From the NCBI RefSeq assembly GCF_000619945.1, contig NZ_JHVC01000001.1:372001-436000 (forward strand): a stretch of 64,000 bases of DNA. Direction: 5' to 3'. The stretch's first letter is position 1. Every line of letters begins with the position of its first letter. This stretch comes from Clostridium lundense DSM 17049. GTDB lineage: Bacteria; Bacillota; Clostridia; Clostridiales; Clostridiaceae. This document shows positions 51,951 to 61,494 of the stretch, one piece after another. Below the pieces are notes generated by a model. That model did no database searches, was not told the DNA's origin, and was given only the letters and a program-made list of their open reading frames with translations. The translations under genes and the position numbers were made by a program.

Positions 51951-53150
51951 ATGAAAGAAAAATATTTTGATTTCTTAGAGGAAGCAAATAATATAAAAGA
52001 TACCATAATAAATTGGAGAAGAGATTTTCACATGCATCCAGAACTTGGTTATGAGGAAAAAAGGACATCTTCCATTATAAAGGAATTTTTAAATAATAAT
52101 AGAATTCAATATACAGAAACTGCGGGTACAGGAATTTGTGCTGTGATTAAAGGAAAAAGTGAAAAAACTATAGCTATAAGAGCAGATATGGATGCTCTTC
52201 CTCTACAAGATAATAAAAATTGTAGCTATGCTTCACAAATTCAAGGAAAAATGCATGCTTGTGGTCACGATGCACATACTGCAATACTTTTGGGAACAGC
52301 ATTGATTCTGAATAATATGAAAGATAAATTAAATGGAAATGTAAAATTATTTTTTGAGCCAGCAGAGGAAACTACTGGGGGAGCTAAAATTATGATAAAA
52401 GAGGGAGTATTACAAAATCCTCAGGTAGATGCAGTTATTGGGCTACATGTAGATGAGAATATTAATTGTGGAAAAGTTGGCATAAAAAAAAGTGTAGTAA
52501 ATGCAGCTTCTAATCCCTTTACTATAAAGATAAAAGGAAAGGGAGGACATGGAGCAAATCCACATACAACTATTGATCCAATTTTTATAAGTGCTAGTGT
52601 TATTGTAAACTTACAGTCTATAGTAAGTAGAGAATTACCTCCTCAGCATCCAGCAGTGTTAACAATAGGTTCTATAAATGGAGGTACTGCGCAAAACATA
52701 ATTCCAGAAGAAGTTACTATTTCAGGTATTATAAGAACTATGACCAGTGAAGATAGGGAGTATGTAAAGAGAAGAATTCTAGAAATAACAGAAGGAGTTA
52801 CTAATTCTTTGAGAGGAAAATGTGAAATAACTATAGATGAAAGTTATCCTTGTTTATATAATAATGATGATATGTATGATTTGTTTTTACATAGTGCCTC
52901 AAAGATAGTAAAAGAAGATAATTTAGTGAAATTAGATAATCCTAATATGGGAGTAGAAAGCTTTGCTTACTTCTCTATGGAAAGGCCATCATTGTTTTAT
53001 TATCTAGGGGTAAAAAATGAAGAAAAAGGGATTGTAAATCCTGCCCATGGAAGCTTATTTGATATTGATGAAGATAGTTTACCTATTGGTGTAGCTATAC
53101 AATGTCAATTGGCAGTTGACTTTTTAAATAACATAAATTTTAAATGGTAA
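51951..53150 (+). CDS. M20-family amidohydrolase
   Basis: A 399-residue zinc amidohydrolase of the M20D group (N-acyl-amino acid hydrolase, hippurate hydrolase-like). Metal-binding motifs are MHACGHDAHT near 99-108, EPAEETTGGAKIMI near 138 and the C-terminal PAHGSLFDIDED. It should release an amino acid from an N-acyl or peptide conjugate. It starts 1 base after the FtsA-like stop codon, so the two are co-transcribed, although no functional link is obvious. Confidence 0.9.
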   Translation: MKEKYFDFLEEANNIKDTIINWRRDFHMHPELGYEEKRTSSIIKEFLNNNRIQYTETAGTGICAVIKGKSEKTIAIRADMDALPLQDNKNCSYASQIQGKMHACGHDAHTAILLGTALILNNMKDKLNGNVKLFFEPAEETTGGAKIMIKEGVLQNPQVDAVIGLHVDENINCGKVGIKKSVVNAASNPFTIKIKGKGGHGANPHTTIDPIFISASVIVNLQSIVSRELPPQHPAVLTIGSINGGTAQNIIPEEVTISGIIRTMTSEDREYVKRRILEITEGVTNSLRGKCEITIDESYPCLYNNDDMYDLFLHSASKIVKEDNLVKLDNPNMGVESFAYFSMERPSLFYYLGVKNEEKGIVNPAHGSLFDIDEDSLPIGVAIQCQLAVDFLNNINFKW

Positions 53151-53195
53151 TTATCACAATAATTATATGCAAAATTTTTTTGAAGGAGTGTTCAA

Positions 53196-54158
53196 ATGAG
53201 AGTTGAAATAGGAAATAATGAAGCAGGACAAAGAATTGATAAGTTTTTAAGAAAATGGTTAAAGGATGTACCCCTAAGTGCTATTTATAAAAGTATTAGA
53301 AAAGGTGATGTAAAAGTCAATGGTAAGAAAATTAAAGAAAAATATTCTTTAAATTTAGGAGACGTAGTAGAAACTAGAGAAATTGTAACTGAAAAAGGGA
53401 AAGATAAAAAATTTATTAAAGTTGAGGATTTTAATAAAATAAAAATCACCTATGAAGATGAAAACATGTTATTGGTAGAAAAATGGCCAGGAATTTTAGT
53501 TCATTCCGATAAAAAGGCAGGGGAACCAACTTTAACTGATTATGTGTTGACTTATCTATGTGATAAAGGAGACTATATTCCTGAAAATGAAGTGACCTTT
53601 ACACCAGCTTCTTGTAATAGATTAGACAGAAATACTTCTGGTATAGTTATATTTGGTAAAAATTATGAAGCTTTAAAGTTATTAAATGAAATGGTGAGGG
53701 AAAGAAAGATAAACAAATATTATCAGGCGTTAGTACTTGGAAAGATTAAAGATGGAATTTATGAAGCATATATATTAAAAAATAATGAAAACAATATATC
53801 TACTATTCATGATAAGAAAGTTAATGGAAGTAAAAAAATTGCTATGGAAGTCAAAACATTACAAACTTGTGGTCTTTATTCCCTAATTGAAATAGATTTA
53901 ATAACTGGAAGAAGTCATCAGCTAAGAGCACATTTAAATCATTTGGGGAATCCTATAGTAGGAGATAGCAAATATGGTAAAAGTAAAATTAATAGTTTCT
54001 TTTATAATAAATATGGTATAGACTATCAATATCTTTATGCATACAAGTTGATATTTAAAGATTGTCCAGAAAAATTTAATTACATGAAAAATAAAACAAT
54101 AGCTGAAACTCTGCCTCCTGTTTTAAAGAAAATTAAAAATGATGTTTTTAAGTTTTAA
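53196..54158 (+). CDS. RluA-family pseudouridine synthase
   Basis: A 320-residue enzyme that isomerises uridine in RNA. An S4 RNA-binding domain (about 10-60, with RIDKFLRKWLKD) precedes the catalytic domain; the catalytic aspartate is D144 in CNRLDRNTSGIVIF, and GRSHQLRAHLNHLGNPIVGD is the downstream family motif. Closest to RluC/RluD-type enzymes; the target position in rRNA cannot be told. GAAGGAGTG ribosome site. Confidence 0.92.
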   Translation: MRVEIGNNEAGQRIDKFLRKWLKDVPLSAIYKSIRKGDVKVNGKKIKEKYSLNLGDVVETREIVTEKGKDKKFIKVEDFNKIKITYEDENMLLVEKWPGILVHSDKKAGEPTLTDYVLTYLCDKGDYIPENEVTFTPASCNRLDRNTSGIVIFGKNYEALKLLNEMVRERKINKYYQALVLGKIKDGIYEAYILKNNENNISTIHDKKVNGSKKIAMEVKTLQTCGLYSLIEIDLITGRSHQLRAHLNHLGNPIVGDSKYGKSKINSFFYNKYGIDYQYLYAYKLIFKDCPEKFNYMKNKTIAETLPPVLKKIKNDVFKF

Positions 54159-54177
54159 TGAATAAGGAGAATTAAAA

Positions 54178-55785
54178 ATGAAGGACCAATCAACTACTAA
54201 AGGTTTTGCTGTATTATCGGCAGCAGGTATGATAGTTAAGGTGTTATCCTTGCTATACATACCTTTTTTAAAGAGTATTATAACAGATGAGGGATATGGA
54301 GTATATGGAGCAGCTTATTCTGTATATGTATTTATATATGTAATTACTAATTCGGGAATTCCAGTAGCTATATCTAAACTGATATCTGAATTAACAGCGG
54401 TAAAGAATTATAAGGATGCAGTAAAAAGTTTTAAAATATCAAGATTTATATTACTATTAATAGGTAGTTCTATGACTATTTTAATGATAATATCTGCTAG
54501 ATTCTTATCCCAGTCTGTGCATTATGATAAAGCGTACTTATCAATCCTTGCTTTGTCACCAGCTATATTATTTACATCTATAGCCTCAGCTTATAGAGGA
54601 TACTTTCAAGGATGGGGAAATATGGTTCCTACAGCGGTTTCTCAAGTAATGGAGCAAATTATAAATACTATTTTCACATTAATATTTGCAGCGCTACTTA
54701 TGAAATATGGAATAGAAGCTGGATGCGCTGGTGGAACTATAGGGACTTCATTAGGGGCTTTTGTGTCAGCTGCCTATTTAATAATGTACTATGAAAGGCA
54801 TAAAAAGATAAAAGTGCCTAAAGGCTATAATGAAATGGAAATAAGAAGACTGAGTACAAAACAAATATTAAGAAAAGTTATTAGCTATGGTGTACCAATT
54901 ACTATATGTGTGGGTATGACTTATGCTGGGAATCTAATAGATGTAGGAAACACAAAGGCAAGACTTATAGCTGGAGGAATACCAGACGAATATGCTTCTA
55001 CCTTATTTGGTTATCTTGTGAAATACCAGCAACTTTTAAATGTACCTATTGCTATAGTAACATCTTTAGCAGTAGCGATCCTGCCTTCTATATCTAGTGC
55101 TGCTGCACTAAAAGACAAAGGACAGGTAAGAGATAAAATCAAATATGCATTTAGACTATGTTTTTTAATAGCTATTCCTTCTGCTTTTGGACTAGCAGTC
55201 TTAAGTGAACCTATATTTTCTATGTTGAAATTTGGAGAAGGTTCATTCTTAATGAAGTATGGTTCAATAGTACTTGTTTTAATGTCTATAATGCAAATTC
55301 AAACTACTATATTACAAAGTATTGGAAAGCTGTATACTGCCACTATTTATTCTGTTATTGGTATAGCATGTAAGTTATTAGCTAACTATTTCTTAATATC
55401 TATCCCAGAAATTAATATACTTGGAGCGGTATATGGTAGCATCATAGGATATACTATTCCGATAATTTTAAATAGTAGAATGTTAAAAAAATCTTTAAGT
55501 ATAAAATTTAAAATGTTAAGTCATGGATTAAAACCAGCACTTTCAGCAGTAGTTATGAGTATTGTAGTTTATGTCACATATACTTCTATAAATTTACTTT
55601 ATAATTTTGTGGGGATGGCATATTTAATTAATGCTTTAGCTACAGTTATATCTATAGTATTAGGAATTTATGCTTATTTATTCTGTTTAATACTCACAGG
55701 GGGAGTTACTATGGCTGATTTCAGATATTTTCCATCGAAATTTATGAAAGTAATACCAAAGTTTATGATGGAAAGAGTTAGATAG
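54178..55785 (+). CDS. MOP-family lipid flippase, SpoVB-like
   Basis: A 535-residue integral membrane protein with about 14 hydrophobic helices, of the polysaccharide-transport/MurJ superfamily. It resembles stage V sporulation protein B and related flippases (GFAVLSAAGMIVKVLSLLYI at the start; LAVAILPSISSAAALKDKGQ). Such proteins move lipid-linked precursors for cortex or cell wall. It lies 19 bases after the pseudouridine synthase gene. A second member is encoded convergently at 55959. Confidence 0.88.
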   Translation: MKDQSTTKGFAVLSAAGMIVKVLSLLYIPFLKSIITDEGYGVYGAAYSVYVFIYVITNSGIPVAISKLISELTAVKNYKDAVKSFKISRFILLLIGSSMTILMIISARFLSQSVHYDKAYLSILALSPAILFTSIASAYRGYFQGWGNMVPTAVSQVMEQIINTIFTLIFAALLMKYGIEAGCAGGTIGTSLGAFVSAAYLIMYYERHKKIKVPKGYNEMEIRRLSTKQILRKVISYGVPITICVGMTYAGNLIDVGNTKARLIAGGIPDEYASTLFGYLVKYQQLLNVPIAIVTSLAVAILPSISSAAALKDKGQVRDKIKYAFRLCFLIAIPSAFGLAVLSEPIFSMLKFGEGSFLMKYGSIVLVLMSIMQIQTTILQSIGKLYTATIYSVIGIACKLLANYFLISIPEINILGAVYGSIIGYTIPIILNSRMLKKSLSIKFKMLSHGLKPALSAVVMSIVVYVTYTSINLLYNFVGMAYLINALATVISIVLGIYAYLFCLILTGGVTMADFRYFPSKFMKVIPKFMMERVR

Positions 55786-55791
55786 ATAAGT

Positions 55792-55930
55792 GAAGAACTA
55801 GAAATTTGGAGTGAAAAGTTAAGGAAGATTATTTTTAACTAATAGATAAAAATAATAAGGCTTTTCAGTAATGATAGTATTGATAATGTAAGAAAAGCTT
55901 CCTTCACTATTCACTTTTGCTCTTCACTTT
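55792..55930. repeat. Dispersed repeat element between two convergent flippase genes
   Basis: GTGAAG/GTGAAAAG and AAGGAAG motifs (55790-55828) face CTTCCTTCACTATTCACTTT and CTCTTCAC (55898-55927) as a long imperfect inverted repeat, with an inner GGCTTTTC/GAAAAGCT pairing (55859-55899). It resembles the element at 3089-3203 and may also terminate both transcripts. Confidence 0.55.
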
Positions 55931-55958
55931 TCTATATAAGTAAGTGTAAAGTTCTTTT

Positions 55959-57458
55959 TTATTTACTTTCTTTAATCATAATGTTTGCTATAAATATTAA
56001 TGAAAAACTAGTGATTATCATAACTATATATTTAAATACATATAGGCTATTTGGAAGCACATTTTTAAGTATATTAAGTACAAAAAACATTAATAAGGAA
56101 GTAAGTAGAATTATTAAAATTTCACTTCCATTTATATCAATAAAATAAGTTTTTCTTATTTCATAAATATTTAAAAATATAGTAGTTAAAGAAGTAATTG
56201 TAATAGTTAATGCATATCCATATATATTTATGGTTGGAATTCCAACTAAAATAAACAATAAAACTATTTCTTCTATGGATACAATTAGAGAGTTTCTAAG
56301 CAATTTTCCTTGCTTTCCTAATCCGTTTAATATACCAAAGGTAGTAGCTGATGGATATAGAAAAGGGGCAGCTAAAGAAGAAAATAAGATGTATTTTCCA
56401 AGGTCATCTCTTTTAAAAAATAACATACCTAAAGAATCTGGAATAGTTGTGCATAAAAGCATAGTTGAAAGTCCTAATAAAAAGCTTATTTTAAATACAG
56501 TCTTGATCCTATCCTCTGTGCCCCAATAGTCTTTATTGCTAACACTTTGAGATATATCTGGAATTAAAATAGTTGACATAGAATTTACAACAAGCATTGG
56601 GAAAAAAACTATAACTAAACTCATACCTGTAAACTTGCCTATAGTAGATAAAGCAGAACTATAATCAAAGCCAGCATGAATTAATCTTCTAGGTACTAAC
56701 AATGTAGAAACGGTGGATAGCCCTGTAGATAAAAATCCATTTAAGCATAGAGGGAAAGATATAGAAAGAACATTAAATAATAATTGAGCTCTACCTTCTT
56801 GGGAATAGGGACTATAAGGGTTTTTATTGCTATTTATTTTATAGAATAAATATAAAAAAAATGTGCTTGTAAATTCTCCTAAAAGTAAAGCTATATATGC
56901 AAAAGTTACTGTATCCTTTATTTCATTTAATGACAATATGGTAGTTATTACCACTATAAACACTATTCTTAAGGCCTTTTCTGATATATCTATAAAAGCT
57001 GGTATTTTAATTTTAGATATACCATAAAAGTATCCTTTTAATATAGAAGATATAGCTATAAATACCATAGCAGGACAAATTATTTTTAATGCATTAGCGG
57101 ATCTAATATCTTTTATTATGTATTTGCTAATAGAATCAGAGTTTATAAAAACAAAGAAAACTACAATTAATGACCATACTATGTCAAAAACTATGGATGT
57201 ATCTATAGTTTTATTTAAATTTCTATAATCTTTTTTATTTATAAACTCAGCAGATACTTTGGAGATAGCAGCAATCATTCCACCAGATATTAAACATATA
57301 AATAAATTATATATAGGCATTATAAGTCCATATAATCCCATACCTTCAGCACCTAGTTTATGCGATAGTATTATAGAAAAGGTAAATCCAAGAATTCCAG
57401 TAGTAAGATTAGATAAGGTTAATATAAAAGAATCCCTAAAAAAGGTGTCTTTTTTCAT
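55959..57458 (-). CDS. MOP-family lipid flippase, SpoVB-like (second copy)
   Basis: A 499-residue membrane protein with about 14 helices in the same superfamily as 54178-55785 but clearly diverged (DSFILTLSNLTTGILGFTFS at the N-terminus, TSIALLPVI-type segments replaced by MVVNSMSTILIPDISQSVSN). ATG 57458 is preferred; the TTG at 57473 overlaps a GGAG ribosome site. Two related flippases facing each other suggest an old duplication, one perhaps for sporulation cortex and one for another cell-wall precursor. Confidence 0.87.
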   Translation of the reverse strand: MKKDTFFRDSFILTLSNLTTGILGFTFSIILSHKLGAEGMGLYGLIMPIYNLFICLISGGMIAAISKVSAEFINKKDYRNLNKTIDTSIVFDIVWSLIVVFFVFINSDSISKYIIKDIRSANALKIICPAMVFIAISSILKGYFYGISKIKIPAFIDISEKALRIVFIVVITTILSLNEIKDTVTFAYIALLLGEFTSTFFLYLFYKINSNKNPYSPYSQEGRAQLLFNVLSISFPLCLNGFLSTGLSTVSTLLVPRRLIHAGFDYSSALSTIGKFTGMSLVIVFFPMLVVNSMSTILIPDISQSVSNKDYWGTEDRIKTVFKISFLLGLSTMLLCTTIPDSLGMLFFKRDDLGKYILFSSLAAPFLYPSATTFGILNGLGKQGKLLRNSLIVSIEEIVLLFILVGIPTINIYGYALTITITSLTTIFLNIYEIRKTYFIDINGSEILIILLTSLLMFFVLNILKNVLPNSLYVFKYIVMIITSFSLIFIANIMIKESK

Positions 57459-57559
57459 AATATAAAACTCCAAAAATTATTAACAATAAATACTTATTCA
57501 GAGAAAAGTTAAATATTACAAAATAAAAACATTGAGAAAAAACTTTTTATATAGTATAA

Positions 57560-57620
57560 AGCACAGATAAAGAGGAATTTTCCCTATTATCTGTGCTCTA
57601 GAAAAGTGCTATGCACTTTT
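57560..57620. repeat. Two hairpins at the end of the LysM gene, related to the 3089-3203 element
   Basis: AGCACAGATA (57560-57569) pairs with TATCTGTGCT (57588-57597), and AAAAGTGC (57602-57609) with GCACTTTT (57613-57620). The junction GTGCTCTAGAAAAGT resembles GTGCTCTAAAAAAGT near 3205, also at the end of a minus-strand gene. Probably works as the terminator of the LysM gene. Confidence 0.6.
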
Positions 57621-58483
57621 TAAAAAGATTGTCCATTAGCTAAACGAATATTTTTTTCATGACTTGGTGATAGTTCATTTGTATTATGGCTCGTACTATT
57701 ATGAAAATATAAGTCAAAATGACCATCTACACCATTATCATATATATTGGTTGTAGAGTGAGGCATACCAGCCATACTTACTGCCATTTCATAGGATTTT
57801 CCTCCTTGGGAAAAGCATAATAACATTGGTCTATTTGCCCAAGTCCAAGTTGGGAAAATCTTTTTTATATTTGCAGTATCATCTTTAGTAAGAGGAACTA
57901 TATCTGCATGATTTGAACCACCATAATATTTAATATTAAAGCACACTCCTGTATTTAAATCTTTTAAAGTGCCAATAGTATCAACTGTAAATAATCTTCT
58001 ACCATTTTCCCAATTATATATATCTCCATAATTGTTATTTAAACGAGGCTTGTCCATACTTATTCCAATAGGTGTTACCACAGTAGTTGAATTTACTGGT
58101 ATAGTTAAGATTTGGCCAGGCATTATATTTGTACTTTGAAGATAATTACTTTTCATTATAGTATCCATAGTTGTACCATATTTATTAGCTATTGACCAAA
58201 GATTATCTCCAATTACTACCGTATAATTTATTGTAGTTACTCTATTATCTGGAATGATTAATTTTTGACCAATCATTATTGAAGTATTAGTTAGATTATT
58301 AATCTGCATAATATTTTGTATAGAAGTTTTATATATAGTAGAAATTTTCCATAATGAATCACCACTTACTACGGTATAAGTTATAAGATTTGAATTAGTG
58401 GTTGTGGATACCAGAGCAGAAGCTTTAATTGGTATATTACATAGTACAAGGGCTAAAGCAAATGCAATGAATTTTTTTTTCAT
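57620..58483 (-). CDS. Secreted LysM-domain protein
   Basis: A 287-residue exported protein: signal peptide (KKKFIAFALALVLCNIPIKA), then two LysM peptidoglycan-binding repeats (about 33-78, VVSGDSLWKISTIYKTS; about 81-127, VVIGDNLWSIANKYGTT), then a C-terminal ~150-residue domain (DTIGTLKDLNTGVCFNIKYY, MAGMPHSTTNIYDNGVDGHF, HNTNELSPSHEKNI) found in several clostridial LysM proteins. The last domain has conserved His and Asp residues but no activity I can name. GGAGG site before ATG. Confidence 0.85.
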   Translation of the reverse strand: MKKKFIAFALALVLCNIPIKASALVSTTTNSNLITYTVVSGDSLWKISTIYKTSIQNIMQINNLTNTSIMIGQKLIIPDNRVTTINYTVVIGDNLWSIANKYGTTMDTIMKSNYLQSTNIMPGQILTIPVNSTTVVTPIGISMDKPRLNNNYGDIYNWENGRRLFTVDTIGTLKDLNTGVCFNIKYYGGSNHADIVPLTKDDTANIKKIFPTWTWANRPMLLCFSQGGKSYEMAVSMAGMPHSTTNIYDNGVDGHFDLYFHNSTSHNTNELSPSHEKNIRLANGQSF

Positions 58484-58692
58484 GTGTATTCCTCCTTATA
58501 ATATGATAATTAATATAAACATTATCGCCTAATTTTTTAAAAGAGTTAACTGGGAAATAGAGGGGGATATTTTGAGTTTAGATTATATATAAAATATTAA
58601 GATTGTTTATTTATTTTTTTATATCATGAAATATGATATAATTATTTTTTGTAGATAAATAGTTAGTGAAATAAACTATGGAGGAAAATAAA

Positions 58693-58923
58693 ATGAGAAC
58701 ACTTTATAAAAATCCAAAGGAGTTAGCAATATGTTTAAAGGATCTAGTAGATCTATATTTAGAGGATCTTATGGAGTATGAAAAATTAGAGGAAAAAGTA
58801 ACTAGAATTGTACATGCTAATGAGGATAGATTTTATAAGAATGGAGTTATAGAGATTAAAATATCTAATGTACTAGGAAATCTAAGAATGGATATTATAA
58901 GTAAAATATTATTAGAAAATTAA
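58693..58923 (+). CDS. TIGR04540-like small protein
   Basis: A 76-residue protein resembling the short TIGR04540 family seen in Clostridium botulinum and relatives; function unknown. It is largely helical and charged (NPKELAICLKDLVDLYLEDL, EKLEEKVTRIVHANEDRFYK). ATG 58693 is chosen over ATG 58678 because the GGAGG ribosome site lies between them. Monocistronic. Confidence 0.6.
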   Translation: MRTLYKNPKELAICLKDLVDLYLEDLMEYEKLEEKVTRIVHANEDRFYKNGVIEIKISNVLGNLRMDIISKILLEN

Positions 58924-59015
58924 AATTAAATGTAGACTAAAACATTAAAAATAGATGTTGACAATATATACTTTTAGAGTTTGTACATTTTTGAAGGATT
59001 AGTCATTGGATAAAG

Positions 59016-59061
59016 AATAACCTCTATCTAAATTAGTTTTTAATATTAGATAGAGGTTATT
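59016..59061. terminator. Hairpin between convergent genes
   Basis: A perfect 16-bp inverted repeat (59016-59031 with 59046-59061) with a 14-base loop between the small protein gene and the minus-strand symporter remnant. Confidence 0.7.
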
Positions 59062-59110
59062 ATAATTAAGCCGTCTTCTTAAAATTGATTAATGATTATT
59101 AAATTTATAA

Positions 59111-59899
59111 TTATTTTAGTTTGTCTACAATTATAGCACAGGAAGCATCTCCTGTAATGTTAACAGCAGTTCTTAACATATCAAAAATTCTATCTACACC
59201 AAATAATATTGGTAACCCTACTACAGGAATATTAGCAGAAAGCAGCACTGCAACTACTAGAAGAGTAGGACCTAGTACACCAGCTTGTCCAATTGAACCT
59301 ATAGTAGCAGTAAAAATTATAGCTATATACTGTGAAATACCTAAGTGCATTCCAAACATTTGAGCAAAAAAACAACTTACTAGGGCATAGTAAATAGCAT
59401 TCCCATCCATATTTATAGTAGCTCCTAAAGGAAGAACAAAAGATGCGGTTTCTTTTGAAACTCCAAGATCAGTCTCACAGGTTTCCATGTTTACAGGAAG
59501 AGCTGCCATAGAAGAAGCTGTAGATAATGCTACTAATTCAGGTTTATATATGTTAGACCAAAACTTTTTCAAAGGCAATTTGGAAAATAGTTTAATATTT
59601 AATGAATAAAATCCAAAGTTATGAAGAGCTAAAGCTCCTAAATAAACGATGAAAAGAACAAATATACGCTTTAATATTGCATAACCAAAAGTACCTGTGG
59701 CGTCTGCCATAAGGGCAAATACTCCAATTGGAGCTATGTACATTACTTTCATTATAATAAATATTAATACATCATTAATATAGTTAAAAACTTTTAGCAA
59801 AAAATCTTTTTTCTCTTTTTCTAATGAAGAAACACCAAAGCCTAAGAATAAGCTAAAAAATATTATTTGAAGAATGTTTCCTTCACATTTTGTGGTTAA
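59111..59899 (-). pseudogene. 5'-truncated dicarboxylate/amino acid:cation symporter (DAACS)
   Basis: The C-terminal ~260 residues of a GltP/DctA-type symporter are readable: NILQIIFFSLFLGFGVS at the remaining N-terminal end, then APIGVFALMADATGTFG, STASSMAALPVNMETCE, and LPLGATINMDGNAIYYAL with the substrate-binding NMDG motif. Full-length members have about 400-420 residues, so the first ~150 are missing. The frame is open up to about 59905, where an in-frame TAG ends it, and no ATG or ribosome site exists; a TTG at 59800 is not convincing. Probably an inactive remnant after a 5' deletion. Confidence 0.75.
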
Positions 59900-59971
59900 T
59901 TTATACTAGAAGATTATATTTGTTTGATGTAAAATATACATAAATAATCGGTTTTAATTGGGAGTGATAAA

Positions 59972-60547
59972 GTGATTAATTATATATGTAATATTTGCGG
60001 TATGATAATAAATGATAAGAACTATGAATTTAATAAAGAGGCATTTTTATATAGTAATTCTCTAGATAATATTAGACACTGTCCATTTTGTGGAGCTGAT
60101 AGTATATATATTAAGGAGATAAGTAAGGGGGAAGAGAACAGAGTTAATCTAACTATTGAAGAATTAGATGAAGTTACTTCTGTAATATTAGATCATGCTA
60201 TGAAGTTAGAGGTATTCAATGGGGATTTTTATAAGAAGGCTTCAAAATTAGCTAAGAATGAAGAAATAAAAAAGATGTTTGAGGCTCTTTCTAATATAGA
60301 ATTTATGCATGCAAAAATTCATAAGACATTAGGCGGATTTAAAGAATTGCCTATCCTTAAGAAAATGGATTATAGTAAATATGAAGAAGATTCAATTTTA
60401 ATGGATTTAGCAAACAAAAGGGAAAAGCATGCAGTACAGTATTATAATAAATACTCACAAGATGTTTGTTCCTCTAAAATAACAGAAATCTTTAATATTC
60501 TATCAGATGTAGAAGAAGATCATATTCATTTAACACTAAAAAAGTAA
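59972..60547 (+). CDS. Rubrerythrin-like ferritin-fold protein with N-terminal zinc ribbon
   Basis: A 191-residue protein. Two CxxC pairs at the start (CNICG near 6-10 and CPFCG near 37-41) form a rubredoxin/zinc-ribbon-type site, reversed relative to classic rubrerythrin where it is C-terminal. The rest (about 60-190) is a ferritin-like four-helix bundle with Glu/His residues (LDHAMKLEVFNGDFYKKASK, LSNIEFMHAKIHKTLGG, DVEEDHIHL). It may take part in oxygen or peroxide defence. GTG start with GGGAGTGATAAA upstream. Diiron ligands not all confirmed. Confidence 0.75.
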   Translation: MINYICNICGMIINDKNYEFNKEAFLYSNSLDNIRHCPFCGADSIYIKEISKGEENRVNLTIEELDEVTSVILDHAMKLEVFNGDFYKKASKLAKNEEIKKMFEALSNIEFMHAKIHKTLGGFKELPILKKMDYSKYEEDSILMDLANKREKHAVQYYNKYSQDVCSSKITEIFNILSDVEEDHIHLTLKK

Positions 60548-60671
60548 ATTGAGTATAATAAATATAAATTTATTTATTATATATAGTAGTATAATTTTAG
60601 AAAATATATTTATTATAATATATAGGTGAAAAAATTGATTTTTATATATTTAAAAGGAGATCATATTAAAA

Positions 60672-61382
60672 ATGAGCAATAAAATAGAGAAAACCTATGG
60701 TAGTGCATTAAGAGGATTATTTCATGCTGTGAATCCCCTAAAAAAGAAATTTTTAAAGACTTATTGTACGGTACACAAATTTATTATTATTCAAGCTTTA
60801 GAAATATTAAAAAATGATGGTTACATAGAAGAATATGAGTTTTATAAGAAAAATATAATGTATATTAATAATGGTATTACCTGGGCAGATCAGGATTTTA
60901 AAAGTTCTAATCATTTTTATCACTTCAGTAAAGGAAAGGGACTATACGGATTTTCAGACGCTTTAATGGAGTGCAAAAAATACTACAATAAATCTTTAGA
61001 TTATTTAGAAGGAAATAATATTGAGACAGCTATGTTTTATTTTGGTGCTGCTTGCCATTTAGTTCAAGATGTTACTGTACCACAGCATGTAAATAATAAA
61101 CTTTTAAAAAGTCATAGAAGATTTGAGTTATGGATTATAAGCAAATTAATGAGTGATTATTCATTTATGGCAACTGAAGGAGTAGTAAGATATAAAAAAT
61201 TAGATGATTATATAATTAATAATGCTTTTTTAGCTAATAATACCTACTTGAAAAATTTAAGTATAATGGATAGAGAGAAGAGATATAGTAATGTTGCTTC
61301 TGCAATATTACACGAGGCTGAAAGAACTACAGCAGGACTTATGGTAGATTATTATGAAATTATCAAAAAGAAAAAACATTAA
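60672..61382 (+). CDS. Zinc-dependent phospholipase C-like protein
   Basis: A 236-residue protein of the phospholipase C/P1 nuclease fold. Zinc-ligand-like residues appear in order: HKFI, TWADQD, SNHFYHFS, AACHLVQDVTVPQHVNN and the late HEAERTT. Unlike secreted clostridial alpha toxin it has no signal peptide and no C-terminal C2-like domain, so it is likely cytoplasmic or leaves by another route. Its substrate is unknown; toxin activity is not implied. AAAAGGAGATC ribosome site; terminator follows. Confidence 0.78.
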   Translation: MSNKIEKTYGSALRGLFHAVNPLKKKFLKTYCTVHKFIIIQALEILKNDGYIEEYEFYKKNIMYINNGITWADQDFKSSNHFYHFSKGKGLYGFSDALMECKKYYNKSLDYLEGNNIETAMFYFGAACHLVQDVTVPQHVNNKLLKSHRRFELWIISKLMSDYSFMATEGVVRYKKLDDYIINNAFLANNTYLKNLSIMDREKRYSNVASAILHEAERTTAGLMVDYYEIIKKKKH

Positions 61383-61394
61383 AAATAAATAAAA

Positions 61395-61420
61395 AATCCT
61401 CTATTTTGGAGGATTTTTTT
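61395..61420 (+). terminator. Terminator after the phospholipase C-like gene
   Basis: AATCCTC (61395-61401) pairs with GAGGATT (61409-61415), followed by TTTTT. Confidence 0.8.
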
Positions 61421-61494
61421 GTCTTTGCAAGAATGTATACTAACAAGTATAAGTAAATTTTTATAGATTATTAAGTAAAGGTGGTGAAGTTTGA

